Source: Spirosoma utsteinense (GTDB lineage Bacteria; Bacteroidota; Bacteroidia; Cytophagales; Spirosomataceae). Taken from it: a stretch of DNA of 64,000 bases. The stretch spans positions 1 through 64,000 of the forward strand of contig NZ_VFIA01000023.1 in the NCBI RefSeq assembly GCF_014282275.1, written 5' to 3'. The position numbers and the translations under genes were made by a program. The notes below the pieces were generated by a model. It was not told the origin of the DNA and did no database searches. It saw only the letters and a program-made list of their open reading frames with translations. How positions within the stretch are numbered: the stretch's first letter is position 1; every line of letters starts with the position of its first letter. Shown here piece by piece: positions 1-8,889 of the stretch.

Positions 1-130
1 TGATGAGTGATGAGTGATGAGTGATGAGTGATGAGTGATGAGTGATGAGTGATGAGTGATGAGTGATGAGTGATGAGTGATGAGTGATGAGTGATGAGTG
101 ATGAGTGATGAATGATGAATGATGAGTGAT
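1..130. repeat. 7-bp tandem repeat array (TGATGAG)
   Basis: Fifteen perfect head-to-tail TGATGAG units fill the first 105 bases. Two TGATGAA variants and one more TGATGAG follow before the array decays. It runs off the left edge of the window, so its full length is unknown. It lies just beyond the 3' end of ccoG. A 7-bp unit shifts the reading frame with each copy, so a coding role is unlikely. Arrays like this change length by slippage. Confidence 0.95.
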
Positions 131-191
131 AAAGAGCTACATTCACTCACTCGTTCATCACTCACTCGTTCATCACTCATCGTTCATCATT
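111..191. terminator. Inverted repeat at the 3' end of ccoG
   Basis: The last array units (111-130) pair with 172-191 over 20 bases with one mismatch, leaving a 41-nt loop that itself holds CTCACTCGTTCAT repeats. The ccoG stop codon touches the right arm. The structure would form in the ccoG transcript just after translation ends, so it could terminate transcription or protect the 3' end. There is no clear T-tract. Confidence 0.4.
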
Positions 192-1597
192 CATTCCGGT
201 CCCAGGAAGTTTGTTTCTATCTGGTCGACCACCGTATTGTTTGAGATAATGTCGATGGTTAGTTTGGTGTTGCTTTGCCGGATAGCGGTTTGGGGCAGCG
301 AGATGAAGAACATCGTTTTCGTTAGTTCGCCGGGTTGGACCTGCGTCAGTTTCTGCACGAACGCCAGTGTCGCATCGGGGCGGCTGAGTCGGAACTGCAC
401 CGGCAGGGCGCGGTAGGTTTTGTTGATCACCTCTACTGTATACAGGTTGGCTATCCGGCCGTTCGGCTCGCGCTGGAACAGTTGTCCCGGTGCCCGTAAT
501 ATCGTTACGTCGAGCGAGGGGCGGCTGATGAGCAGGAATCCCAGCACCGCCATCAAGGCCACCAGCACACCCGTATAGGCAACTATCCGTCCTGTAAACC
601 GAAAGGGCTGCCGGGTTTCGATCCCTTGTAGCGAATCCATCCGGATCAGACCCTTCGGCCGGTCTATTTTTACCATCACCTCGTCGCAGGCATCCATGCA
701 GGCGGTGCAGTTGATGCACTCCATCTGGGTGCCATTACGGATATCGATACCGGTTGGGCAGACATGGACGCAGAGCTTGCAGTCGACGCAGTCACCTTTT
801 ACGGGGGCGGCCACTTCGCTTTTTTTAATCTTTCCGCGCGGTTCACCCCGGATGTAATCATAGGCAACGACGAGTGAGTTTTTGTCGAGCATCACGCTCT
901 GCAGGCGACCATAGGGGCAAATCGTCGTGCAGACTATTTCACGCAGGTACGCAAACACCGCGTAGAAGACACCGGTAAACACCAGCATGGTAAACAAACC
1001 GGTAACGTGTTGGGTGGGGCTATCGGTAATGAGCGTCAGCCATTGGTCGCGGCCAATGATATAGGCCAGGAAGGTGTTGCTGATCACAAATGAGATCAGT
1101 AGAAAAACGCCGTGTTTGCTGGTCTTCTTAACGATCTTCTCTACTGTCCAGGGAGCCGCATCGAGCCGTTTGCGGGCGTTGAAGTCGCCCTCGATCCAGC
1201 CTTCGATCGTCCGGAAAACCATTTCCATAAAGATCGTTTGTGGACAGGCCCATCCGCAGAAGACCCGTCCGTATACGACTGTAAAGAGGGCAATGAACAT
1301 GATGAAGGTGATCAGCCCAATGGCAACCAGGTAAAAATCCTGTGGCCAGAAGGTGACACCGAAAAAGATGAACCGGCGCTCAAGCACATTGAACAGAAAC
1401 AGCGGGTGACCGTCTACCCAAACGAATGGACCGGCAAACAACGCTACCAGCAACACCACCGCTACCACCCTCCGCCACTGCGTGAATTTCCCCGATGTAG
1501 CCCGGGGATACAGCCACTGACGTCCGCCGTTTTCTTTCTGGTTCGGTACGTGTGACCTGAAATAATCGTCGACAGGGGTGTTTATGGGGGTGTTCAT
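191..1597 (-). CDS. ccoG: Cytochrome c oxidase accessory protein CcoG (RdxA/FixG family)
   Basis: This is a 468-residue membrane protein that helps mature the cbb3 oxidase; in characterised bacteria CcoG acts as a copper-reducing chaperone. About five membrane segments are visible near residues 43-60, 88-108, 164-182, 198-217 and 336-355. The family signature CGWACPQT is at 114-121 and CTTICPYGR at 223-231. Two 4Fe-4S sets follow: C270/C273/C276/C280 and C294/C297/C300/C304. The remaining C-terminus is the Ig-like periplasmic domain of the family. Length is normal. It is the last visible gene of the ccoS-NO-Q-P-G operon, 14 nt after ccoP. A ccoH gene, often next in Bacteroidota, would lie beyond the window edge. 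Confidence 0.96.
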   Translation of the reverse strand: MNTPINTPVDDYFRSHVPNQKENGGRQWLYPRATSGKFTQWRRVVAVVLLVALFAGPFVWVDGHPLFLFNVLERRFIFFGVTFWPQDFYLVAIGLITFIMFIALFTVVYGRVFCGWACPQTIFMEMVFRTIEGWIEGDFNARKRLDAAPWTVEKIVKKTSKHGVFLLISFVISNTFLAYIIGRDQWLTLITDSPTQHVTGLFTMLVFTGVFYAVFAYLREIVCTTICPYGRLQSVMLDKNSLVVAYDYIRGEPRGKIKKSEVAAPVKGDCVDCKLCVHVCPTGIDIRNGTQMECINCTACMDACDEVMVKIDRPKGLIRMDSLQGIETRQPFRFTGRIVAYTGVLVALMAVLGFLLISRPSLDVTILRAPGQLFQREPNGRIANLYTVEVINKTYRALPVQFRLSRPDATLAFVQKLTQVQPGELTKTMFFISLPQTAIRQSNTKLTIDIISNNTVVDQIETNFLGPE

Positions 1598-1611
1598 GGC
1601 ATCGTGAATCG

Positions 1612-2424
1612 TTAATTAACCGCTACTTTCTCTCCCTGGGGCTCTTTGGCTCCGGCTGGTTTTGTGCCTTGCAGCGACAGAATGAAGCTGGCAACCTGCT
1701 GCACCTGCAACGGGTTGAGTTGTTTTTTCCACGACATCATCCCTTTGGCAGGAACGCCTTCATTGATGGTGTGGAAAATAGATTTTACGTTGCCGCCATG
1801 CAGCCAGAACTCATCGGTCAGGTTGGGGCCAACGCCCCCCTGTCCCTGCTGGCCGTGGCAGGCCAGGCAGTTTTGCATGAACAGGGCCTTCCCCGCATCC
1901 AGCGACTTTTCATCCTTCGTAAACGCGACGGTATTTTCGTTGATAGAGCCGGCCACTTTTTTGATGAATGCTTCACGCTGTTGCTCGCCGATAGCGACTT
2001 CCTGTGTGTATTCGGCCAGTTGCAGACTGCCGACGTCAAATACGTGGAACAGCAGCAGGTAAACAAAGGCGAAGCCGATGGTACTGTAAAACAGACCCAT
2101 AAACCAGGGCGGGGTTGGATTGTCCAGTTCAAGGATGCCATCGTAGGCATGCTCCATGACCAGGTCTTTTTCCTGGCTGAGGGTGTGCAGACCCGCAAAA
2201 CGCTGCCAGCTGGAACGGGTATCGGCTGGTTTGGCCAGGGGCAGGGGGGCCGGTTCCAGGGCTTTACGGACAATCAGCAGCAGGTAAACCGCAACAACGC
2301 CCACCAGCGCCATCCCCACCAGCACGATGAGGGCCAGCATGACCAGCACCAGCTCCTGCGCGGAGGTAATGTTCCACATGGATTTGGACGGTTCGCCCAG
2401 TTGTAAACTAAGAAGCAGATTCAT
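1612..2424 (-). CDS. ccoP: cbb3-type cytochrome c oxidase subunit III (CcoP), mono-heme
   Basis: CcoP passes electrons from soluble donors to the oxidase core. The 270-residue protein has two membrane segments (about 24-52 and 108-128) flanking the conserved DGILELDNPTPPWF stretch at 95-108 that marks CcoP. One periplasmic cytochrome c domain follows, with heme site C186-L-A-C189-H190 and a probable Met ligand in AKGMMSW near 229. Classical proteobacterial CcoP carries two hemes; only one CxxCH exists here, as is common in Bacteroidota. It sits 15 nt after ccoQ and 14 nt before ccoG, so co-transcription is very likely. Confidence 0.95.
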   Translation of the reverse strand: MNLLLSLQLGEPSKSMWNITSAQELVLVMLALIVLVGMALVGVVAVYLLLIVRKALEPAPLPLAKPADTRSSWQRFAGLHTLSQEKDLVMEHAYDGILELDNPTPPWFMGLFYSTIGFAFVYLLLFHVFDVGSLQLAEYTQEVAIGEQQREAFIKKVAGSINENTVAFTKDEKSLDAGKALFMQNCLACHGQQGQGGVGPNLTDEFWLHGGNVKSIFHTINEGVPAKGMMSWKKQLNPLQVQQVASFILSLQGTKPAGAKEPQGEKVAVN

Positions 2425-2439
2425 GAGGGGTGGGATCAG

Positions 2440-2610
2440 TTAATCGGTGGATGAATCATCGAACGGCAGGCGGCTCATCTGCTGGAGGTAATTCTTGTCG
2501 GCTAGCCACAAGTACAGCCCTACCAGCACGAAAAAGACGAAGAAGGTCATGAACGACCCGACCATGTACAGGTCTGCGCCGGGAATTTTGGATATAAATT
2601 GTTTGAACAT
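2440..2610 (-). CDS. ccoQ: CcoQ-like small subunit of cbb3 oxidase
   Basis: This is a 56-residue protein with one central membrane helix (about residues 15-38) and a short charged tail, the typical size and shape of CcoQ/FixQ. I chose the ATG giving MFKQFISK; an ATG eight codons upstream would add a non-conserved MRLYQSTI that reaches into the palindromic repeat region. CcoQ is thought to stabilise the oxidase complex. Identification rests on position between ccoNO and ccoP and on topology, since the family has little sequence conservation. Confidence 0.8.
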   Translation of the reverse strand: MFKQFISKIPGADLYMVGSFMTFFVFFVLVGLYLWLADKNYLQQMSRLPFDDSSTD

Positions 2611-2624
2611 GATTGTCGATTGGT

Positions 2625-2764
2625 AGAGACGCAACCGCCCGGCGGCCCGGCCTTTGCGTCTGTGTGATGATTCTGTTGGTTTGACCCTCTGTTGGGTAGC
2701 GATCAGACGCGAGGGGTCACGTCTCTATGGGGGCTACCTCATAGACGCGAAGGGTCGCGTCTCT
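2625..2764. repeat. Three AGACGC palindromic repeats between ccoQ and ccoNO
   Basis: Three related hairpins fill the gap. The first pairs AGACGCAA (2627-2634) with TTGCGTCT (2654-2661). The second has arms AGACG/CGTCT around GAGGGGTCA (2705-2724, one mismatch). The third is AGACGCGA-AGGG-TCGCGTCT (2743-2762), a perfect 8-bp stem. The third copy abuts the ccoNO stop codon. They look like one small dispersed REP-like family. Inside the operon they could give differential mRNA stability or partial termination between ccoNO and ccoQ. Confidence 0.85.
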
Positions 2765-4979
2765 ACGGGGTGGCGGTGGCGGTTTCCATTTTCTTGATGT
2801 CCGTACCTAACCGTTGCAGGTAGGCGATGAGGGCTACGATTTCGCGGTCGGATTTTACGTTGATGCCGTCTTTGGCTAATTTATCGCTTATCGCACCAGC
2901 CTGTTTCTGAAGGTCCTCATTGGCGTAGGTTATCGCTACGTCGTCATACGGAACGCCTACCTGCTGGAGGGCTTTCAGTTTGCCGCCTGTGTGGGAAACA
3001 TCGAGTTTCTGCTCCAGCAGCCAGGGGTAGGGCGGCATGATGGAACCGGGCGACATGGACGTCGGGTCGTTCATGTGATGATAGTGCCAGGAGTCGGGGT
3101 ATTTGTTGCCTTCCCGGTGAAGGTCGGGGCCGGTACGTTTGCTGCCCCACAGGAATGGGTGGTCATAGACGAACTCGCCCGCTTTGGAGTACTCGCCGTA
3201 ACGCTCGGTTTCGGAGCGGAACGGGCGGACCATCTGGGTGTGGCAGTTGACGCAGCCTTCGCGGATGTACAGGTCGCGGCCTTCTACTTCCAGCGCGGTA
3301 TAGGGTTGCACCGCCGAGATCGTTGGTACGTTGCTCTCCACCATGAACGTGGGTATCAGCTCGATGAGCGTGCCAATCAGAATAACGACCAGTGAGCCAA
3401 CCAGCAGCGGAATAGGCTTACGTTCCAGCCAGCGGTGCCAGTACGTATCGTTGCCAACGGGAACATACGCTTTCTCCAGGGCGGGGGCTTCGGCGGGCTC
3501 GTTGGCCGTCAGCGTACCGGCAGCCATGGTCTTGAAGAGATTATACGCCATCAGGATAGCCCCGATCAGGTAAAGCGTTCCGCCAATGGCCCGCATCCGG
3601 TGCATGGGCAGTAACTGTAGTGTCGTCTCCAGGAAGTTACTGTACCGGAGGGTGCCTTCAACCGTAAATTCTTTCCACATCATCCCCTGCGTAAAGCCCG
3701 AGATATACATCGGAACGGCGTAGAAGAGGATGCCCAGCGTACCGAGCCAGAAGTGGATATTGATGAGTTTTTTGGAGTGCAGTGGCGTGTGGTACATGCG
3801 TGGGATAAGCCAGTACAGCATGGCAAACGTCAGAAAGCCATTCCAGCCCAGCGCGCCAACGTGAACGTGAGCCACGATCCAGTCGGTAAAGTGGGCAATG
3901 GCGTTGATGTTCTTGAGCGACAGCATCGGCCCTTCGAAGGTGGCCATACCGTAGGCCGTCAGGCCAACGACCATAAACTTCAGGATGGCATCTTCGCGCA
4001 CTTTGTCCCAGGCCCCGCGCAGGGTCAGCAGACCGTTGATCATCCCGCCCCACGATGGAGCAATGAGCATAATGGAGAAAACAACGCCCAGCGACTGCGC
4101 CCAGTCGGGCAGTGAGCTATAGAGCAAATGGTGAGGACCAGCCCAGATATACAGGAAAATCAGCGCCCAGAAGTGCAGAATCGACAGTTTGTAGGAGTAA
4201 ACGGGCCGGTTCGCCATTTTAGGCAGGAAGTAATACATCATGCCCAGGTAGGGCGTGGTCAGGAAGAAAGCCACCGCATTGTGGCCATACCACCATTGAA
4301 CCAGCGCATCCTGAACCCCGGCATAGAGCGAGTAGCTCTTGAACAGCGTAACAGGAATTGCCAGCGAATTGATGATGTGCAGGACGGCAATGGTCACGAA
4401 CGTGGCGATATAGAACCAGATGGCGACGTACAGATGCCGTTCGCGCCGTTTGAAGATCGTACCGAACATGTTGATACCGAACACCACCCAGATCAGCGTA
4501 ATGGCAATGTCGATGGGCCATTCAAGTTCGGCGTATTCCTTGGAGGTCGTCAGGCCCAGCGGCAATGTGGCCACCGCCGACACGATGATCAACTGCCAGC
4601 CCCAGAAGTGGATCTTGCTCAGCAGGTCGGAGAACATCCGCGCTTTACAGAGCCGCTGGAGCGAGTAGTAAACGCCCATAAAAATGGCGTTGCCTACAAA
4701 GGCAAAAATAACCGCGTTGGTATGCAGCGGCCGTATGCGTCCGAAAGTGGTGTACTGGTTGCTCAGGTTGGCGGCTGGCGCAAACAGCTGGCTGGCAGCA
4801 ATAACACCTACGAGCATACCGATGATACCCCAGATAATGGTTGCTACGGCAAAGTTGCGAACAATGGTGTTGTCGTACGCAAATCGTTCGGCAACGAGTC
4901 GCTGACCCGGCGGGGGCTGTCCAATAGCCGCCCGGTCCGGCGAAATGATCACGATTGGTGGGTTGGTAGTGACGTTCAT
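2763..4979 (-). CDS. ccoNO: Fused cbb3 oxidase subunits I and II (CcoN-CcoO)
   Basis: This single 738-residue chain joins the catalytic CcoN subunit (about residues 40-485) to the mono-heme CcoO cytochrome (about 520-738). It reduces oxygen to water with high affinity and pumps protons in the inner membrane. Heme and copper ligands are visible: H86 in the second helix, H233 in WWYGHNAV, H283/H284 in GPHHLLY, and H371/H373 in [12 protein letters not shown]. The motif [11 protein letters not shown] (344-354) is cbb3-specific. The CcoO heme site is C576-V-N-C579-H580, followed by QMVRPF. The start chosen is the ATG that overlaps the ccoS stop as ATGA; 88 further upstream codons are open but lie over ccoS in another frame. 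CcoNO fusions are known in Bacteroidota. Confidence 0.97.
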   Translation of the reverse strand: MNVTTNPPIVIISPDRAAIGQPPPGQRLVAERFAYDNTIVRNFAVATIIWGIIGMLVGVIAASQLFAPAANLSNQYTTFGRIRPLHTNAVIFAFVGNAIFMGVYYSLQRLCKARMFSDLLSKIHFWGWQLIIVSAVATLPLGLTTSKEYAELEWPIDIAITLIWVVFGINMFGTIFKRRERHLYVAIWFYIATFVTIAVLHIINSLAIPVTLFKSYSLYAGVQDALVQWWYGHNAVAFFLTTPYLGMMYYFLPKMANRPVYSYKLSILHFWALIFLYIWAGPHHLLYSSLPDWAQSLGVVFSIMLIAPSWGGMINGLLTLRGAWDKVREDAILKFMVVGLTAYGMATFEGPMLSLKNINAIAHFTDWIVAHVHVGALGWNGFLTFAMLYWLIPRMYHTPLHSKKLINIHFWLGTLGILFYAVPMYISGFTQGMMWKEFTVEGTLRYSNFLETTLQLLPMHRMRAIGGTLYLIGAILMAYNLFKTMAAGTLTANEPAEAPALEKAYVPVGNDTYWHRWLERKPIPLLVGSLVVILIGTLIELIPTFMVESNVPTISAVQPYTALEVEGRDLYIREGCVNCHTQMVRPFRSETERYGEYSKAGEFVYDHPFLWGSKRTGPDLHREGNKYPDSWHYHHMNDPTSMSPGSIMPPYPWLLEQKLDVSHTGGKLKALQQVGVPYDDVAITYANEDLQKQAGAISDKLAKDGINVKSDREIVALIAYLQRLGTDIKKMETATATP

Positions 4980-5206
4980 AGGGCAGTAGAAGAATTTTTC
5001 TGGATGGTCCGGTGGCTTGAATCGATGGTCATTGGTTTTTCGGATAAAAGAGCGGGTTCGTCGGGGGGCGTATCGTCGAGCAGCATTCTGAGTGAGGGCG
5101 TATACAAATCGTCCTGCTGACCGGTGCGCATCGACCAGATGAATGCGCTCAGAAATCCCAGCGCCATCAGCAAGCTTATTCCGATCATAAAGAAGATTGT
5201 GGACAT
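4976..5206 (-). CDS. ccoS: cbb3 oxidase maturation protein CcoS
   Basis: This is a 76-residue protein with an N-terminal membrane helix ([17 protein letters not shown]) followed by [25 protein letters not shown]. The xxQ-DD--PxxRxL pattern after one helix is the CcoS signature. CcoS is needed to insert heme and copper into CcoN in studied species. I preferred the start MSTIFF over one eight codons upstream because the helix then begins at once, as in the family. Its stop overlaps the ccoNO start by four bases, which implies translational coupling. It is the first gene of the oxidase operon, downstream of the FNR-like box. Confidence 0.9.
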   Translation of the reverse strand: MSTIFFMIGISLLMALGFLSAFIWSMRTGQQDDLYTPSLRMLLDDTPPDEPALLSEKPMTIDSSHRTIQKNSSTAL

Positions 5207-5306
5207 ACCCGGTAGCGTTTGATGCCCCAAAATTGAGGTTCATTCCCTACGCTACCGATGAGATTCGTCAGGTGTCAGGCTGATTAAGTTCAGCTGAACA
5301 GGGTGC

Positions 5307-5320
5307 CTGATATGAATCAG
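5307..5320. promoter_or_regulatory. FNR/CRP-type palindrome upstream of the cbb3 operon
   Basis: The sequence CTGATATGAATCAG is a palindrome with 5-bp arms and a 4-bp spacer, matching the FNR consensus TTGAT-N4-ATCAA at the eight core bases. It lies about 100 nt upstream of ccoS and about 85 nt upstream of the divergent hypothetical gene, so it could serve either. A candidate minus-strand -7 element CAATTTTG (5235-5228) lies 82 bp from the palindrome centre, a class I-like distance. The same palindrome recurs between ccoI and hemN. No fnr-like gene is in the window. Confidence 0.7.
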
Positions 5321-5405
5321 TCGACGGGCTGACCAGCATCAGGTAAGCCGGGGGGCGGCTCCGCTACTTTTACGGTCATATTATTCGCCCAAACGCTTTT
5401 CTGTT

Positions 5406-5825
5406 ATGCAATCCATTATTGATACCCCTCCATCGACCAATACGGTACCAACGCTACTGACCTGCCGGGCGCAGAATCAGGCCTGGACGGCTACGCTCAA
5501 TACCAATGAAGCTGAAATCGATGGGCTGCTGAGTCTGCTGGCCGATCTGCTGGAGCAGCAGAACAGCCAGCTGCAGCACCGGGCCATCGATTACTACGGT
5601 AGTCTGCACCAGCTGAAAGAACGGATCGAAGAGGTCCGGTCTGTACATTTGTGCGCCAGCAATGCCTGTAGCGGTGTTGTTGCGCCGGTTCCCTGTAACG
5701 ACAACCAGTTTGCGAAGTACCAGGCGATGCCGGTAATTTTTACGCAGCTACGCGATGAGATCGGCCGCATGCGCGATACCTGCTATCAGTATCTGACCGG
5801 CCTGGTCAAACTAAACCTGATTTAA
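5406..5825 (+). CDS. Hypothetical helical protein divergent from the cbb3 operon
   Basis: I do not recognise this 139-residue soluble protein. It has no signal peptide or membrane segment. Residues about 30-80 (NEAEIDGLLSLLADLLEQQN and onward) and 108-137 look helical and partly coiled-coil. Three cysteines (C82, C87, C97) sit in a short loop near the middle (LCASNACSG, VPCND). It shares its upstream region, including the FNR-like box, with the oxidase operon. That suggests oxygen-linked expression, but no function can be given. A strong hairpin terminator follows. Confidence 0.6.
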   Translation: MQSIIDTPPSTNTVPTLLTCRAQNQAWTATLNTNEAEIDGLLSLLADLLEQQNSQLQHRAIDYYGSLHQLKERIEEVRSVHLCASNACSGVVAPVPCNDNQFAKYQAMPVIFTQLRDEIGRMRDTCYQYLTGLVKLNLI

Positions 5826-5982
5826 TAACGACATTCCGGTATTCCTGTACCAGATGTAGTGAGACGCTTGGTGACCGTTGGGAATAGTATGAATGATAAA
5901 ATATATAGATACTAGTAGCTGTCGTAGTACCTGTTGTGGCGAGTTGCCATTTGCTACTGTTTTATCCACACCCAGTTGAACG

Positions 5983-6027
5983 AAAGCCCCTGTCTTAGAC
6001 CATAACGGTCATAAACAGGGGCCTTTT
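5983..6027. terminator. Bidirectional hairpin terminator
   Basis: GCCCCTGT (5986-5993) pairs with ACAGGGGC (6015-6022). An inner GACC/GGTC pair stabilises the loop. A-rich sequence precedes the stem and TTTTCTTT follows it. It lies between the convergent hypothetical gene and the first DUF418 gene and can end both transcripts. Confidence 0.85.
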
Positions 6028-6074
6028 CTTTCGGGTTCAGGAAAGTCGATGATAACTGGCATCACCGCCATGGC

Positions 6075-7484
6075 TCAGGTCGCCGATATCGTCCGGCGCA
6101 TGGGCTGCAGCTGCCAATAGGTTAGCGAACGCCAAAGCCACTCGAACGGCCCGAACAGGAAATACTGCAACCAGATGGGTGATAAAATCAACTGAAAAAC
6201 CCACACGCCGGCCACCACATAATACAACTCATAGTAGGACAGCTTTCCATAATAGCCCAGGCCATAGCCGTGAAAAATCAGGGTACAGATGATCGACTGC
6301 ATCAGGTAGTTGGTGAAAGCCATTTGCCCCACCGCCGTCAGAGCCCGCATGAGCCAGGGCACCAGTTGAGAGCGATAGACTAACAACACCAGACTCGCAT
6401 GACCAAGCGCCAGCAAGACCCGCCGGATGTCATACACCTGAAAGGGTATTGTCCGGTAATTGTCAACAATCTGGCCGGGGTGCTGTGACCAGTCTACCTG
6501 TGACGCTACATAAAACCAACTGATTGGCAACCCAATTCCGTACCCTATGAGCAGCGTGACGACATAGGTGGAGGTTGGTAGTTTGTTGGAGAAAAAGCCC
6601 CAGCCCAGCAGGGCCATACCCAGGAACATCATGAGCAGCATATCCCAGCTGCCGTAATACGTGTAGTAAATTTCAGACGCGCTGTTCTCCGGCAGTAGAT
6701 GCATAAAGACCGTACCGTATCCACCGCGCATATTGGTTAGTTCTTTGGTGTCTTTTTTAGGATCGGGTTTGAAATTCTTCTCAAATCTCTCCCACGCGGT
6801 TTTGGCTTCTTTCTGCTTGTCGGTTAGCTTTTTATGCGCTTTTTCCTGACTCTTAGCCTCCAGATAACCCGCCCTGTTTTCGCGTAACTCACCATACCAG
6901 ATTTCCGAACGAATGGAATTGAAACCCATGCATAAAACGGCCAGCCCAATGAGCCAAACGCCTTTTATCCGGCGAAAGGGGTACAGCAGCATACCACATA
7001 GACCATAAAAGAACAGGATATCGCCACGCCAGAGTAACACATAGGCATTGATAACCCCGAATAAGACCAGCCATAACAGTCGGCGGTAATAGTACTCGGC
7101 GACGGTGGGGCCATTGGCCTGTTCGCGTTTATTCTGGGTAAACAGGACCATACCCGCGCCAAACAGCATCGAAAACAACCCGCGCATCGTTCCTTCGAAG
7201 GCTACCCCCACTACCGCGAAGGTATAAAAGTCGGCTCCGGTTGGATTATTCAGTAGCGTATTGAAACCCGATGCCAGGAAGCCGAATCCCGGAATATTCA
7301 TCATCAGAATACCCAGCAGAGCCACGCCCCGGATCAGGTCGATGGTTTGAATACGATCGGCTTTGGCCACTGGACGGGGAGCCGCCTGCGCCTGAACGCC
7401 CTCCTGATAATCGGCCGGTAGCGTGGCGGTCAGACCCGATACAGAGGTGTCAGAAGTTATAGGGAAAACTGGATTTGCTTCCAT
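6075..7484 (-). CDS. DUF418 domain membrane protein (first of a pair)
   Basis: This is a 469-residue polytopic membrane protein. After a soluble N-terminus, RIQTIDLIRGVALLGILMMN (about 42-61) is the family's opening signature, and the C-terminal third holds the DUF418 core (RALTAVGQMAFTNYLMQS, then FGPFEWLWRSLTYWQ). A long charged Lys-rich stretch (about 210-250) separates the two membrane halves. DUF418/YeiB proteins are suspected transporters or acyl-transfer proteins, but the function is unproven. It lies 25 nt after a paralogue that shares the MEA- start, GMALxxWGFFSN and the whole C-terminal block, so the two arose by tandem duplication and are probably co-transcribed. Confidence 0.85.
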   Translation of the reverse strand: MEANPVFPITSDTSVSGLTATLPADYQEGVQAQAAPRPVAKADRIQTIDLIRGVALLGILMMNIPGFGFLASGFNTLLNNPTGADFYTFAVVGVAFEGTMRGLFSMLFGAGMVLFTQNKREQANGPTVAEYYYRRLLWLVLFGVINAYVLLWRGDILFFYGLCGMLLYPFRRIKGVWLIGLAVLCMGFNSIRSEIWYGELRENRAGYLEAKSQEKAHKKLTDKQKEAKTAWERFEKNFKPDPKKDTKELTNMRGGYGTVFMHLLPENSASEIYYTYYGSWDMLLMMFLGMALLGWGFFSNKLPTSTYVVTLLIGYGIGLPISWFYVASQVDWSQHPGQIVDNYRTIPFQVYDIRRVLLALGHASLVLLVYRSQLVPWLMRALTAVGQMAFTNYLMQSIICTLIFHGYGLGYYGKLSYYELYYVVAGVWVFQLILSPIWLQYFLFGPFEWLWRSLTYWQLQPMRRTISAT

Positions 7485-7509
7485 TGAACGAGTCGGTAAA
7501 AGGGGTGGA

Positions 7510-8889
7510 TCAGGAAAAAACGGGCGTAACCTGCGGACTCGTTTCCGTGCGCAGCATGGGTTGTCGCCTGCCGTAGGTCAGCGAACGCCACAGCCATTCG
7601 AGTGGGCCAAGCCGGAACGTCTTAAGCCACATAAGGCTGAATACCAGCTGGATGAGCCAGATCTCTGCTACAACGATGTAGAGTTGGTACAGCTTCATAT
7701 CGCCGTAATAACCCAAGCCATAACCGTAGAAAAACAGCGTACATAGCATACTCTGCATGAGGTAGTTGGTGAAGGCCATCTGCCCCACGGCACTCAGCGC
7801 TTTCCATAACCAGGCCCCCCTTCCAGACCGATAGGCTAACAACACCAGACTGGCCCAGCCAATGGCCACAAAAGCTCGTTCGAAGGGCATCAACACCTCC
7901 GCGACCGGGAGGCTGTTGGTGCTGACATAACGCGTAAAATTGACAATCGCCAGCTCATGGTTGGATAATGAAAACCAGGCCATTGCCTGACCAATCAGGA
8001 TCCCGCCAATGGCCAGAAACGTATAGTGACGGGTGGTAAGCCGATTTGAAAAAAATCCCCATTTGAACAAAGCCATGCCCAGCAACATCATCGAGACAAT
8101 GTCCCATAGGCCAAATTGATAGAAAAAAGAAGCTTCCATCCGCTTGGTTTTGGGCAGTTGATGGCTCCATACGGTAGCGTAGTCGGAGCGCATCGCTACG
8201 ACATCGGCCTTGTCGGCCTTACTGTCGTATTGTCGCCCTTTTACCATTCCTTCCCAGGCCGACTTGTCGTCTTTCTGCTCGTCGGTCAGCTTCACCTTTT
8301 TGTTCTTTTTCTCCAGGGCCGTCACCTGTTGAAACTTCTCGTATTTCTGTTTCTGTTCGGCAAACTGCCAATAGAGCTTTCCACTATAAATCAACCCGAC
8401 CGCTACGGCACAAACGAGCAATGTGCGGGGGGATAGCCGCATGAATGGAAAAAGAAAAATACCCACAATCCCGTAGTGAAACAGAATATCATAATGCCAC
8501 AGCAAGCCCCAGGCGTTGATGAGCCCGAAAACGATGAGCCATAGCTGACGCCGGATGAATAGCTCAGGCACTTCCATCCCCGAACTGCTTCGGCTCTTGT
8601 TCAGAAAGAGGAGGATGCCTGCGCCAAACAGCATCGAAAACAGGGCGCGCATCTTGTTTTCGAACAACACATGAACCAGCGTCACCAGCCAATAATTGCC
8701 ACCATGTGGATTCCGAACCAGTTGTTGCACACTGGCTTCAGTAAGCCCAAAAGCCTGAATACTCATTAACAAAATGCCGAGCAGGGCAACTCCCCGCAGC
8801 ACATCGAGCGTTTCTATGCGTTCGGTCTGATTAACAGGATGAACTGCCGCAACATACTCATCAGATGCAGGAGAGAGCATAGCTTCCAT
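7510..8889 (-). CDS. DUF418 domain membrane protein (second of a pair)
   Basis: This is a 459-residue paralogue of the downstream gene. RIETLDVLRGVALLGILLMS opens the first membrane domain near residue 24. The charged linker (LEKKNKKVKLTDEQKDDKSA) lies at about 195-215, and the DUF418 core (ALSAVGQMAFTNYLMQS, LGPLEWLWRSLTYG) is near the end. Divergence is greatest in the N-terminus and linker. Upstream is a 347-bp gap with two small hairpins, which is the likely promoter region for the pair. Substrate unknown. Confidence 0.85.
   Translation of the reverse strand: MEAMLSPASDEYVAAVHPVNQTERIETLDVLRGVALLGILLMSIQAFGLTEASVQQLVRNPHGGNYWLVTLVHVLFENKMRALFSMLFGAGILLFLNKSRSSSGMEVPELFIRRQLWLIVFGLINAWGLLWHYDILFHYGIVGIFLFPFMRLSPRTLLVCAVAVGLIYSGKLYWQFAEQKQKYEKFQQVTALEKKNKKVKLTDEQKDDKSAWEGMVKGRQYDSKADKADVVAMRSDYATVWSHQLPKTKRMEASFFYQFGLWDIVSMMLLGMALFKWGFFSNRLTTRHYTFLAIGGILIGQAMAWFSLSNHELAIVNFTRYVSTNSLPVAEVLMPFERAFVAIGWASLVLLAYRSGRGAWLWKALSAVGQMAFTNYLMQSMLCTLFFYGYGLGYYGDMKLYQLYIVVAEIWLIQLVFSLMWLKTFRLGPLEWLWRSLTYGRRQPMLRTETSPQVTPVFS

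Noticed and set aside
126-416. Plus-strand open frame of 96 codons over the repeat and ccoG end
   Set aside because: Its first third is repeat-derived Ser/His sequence and the rest is antisense to the conserved ccoG gene.
4128-5120. Plus-strand open frame of 330 codons over ccoNO
   Set aside because: It is antisense to a highly conserved oxidase gene and its translation is a low-complexity Arg/Gln/His-rich chain with no motif.
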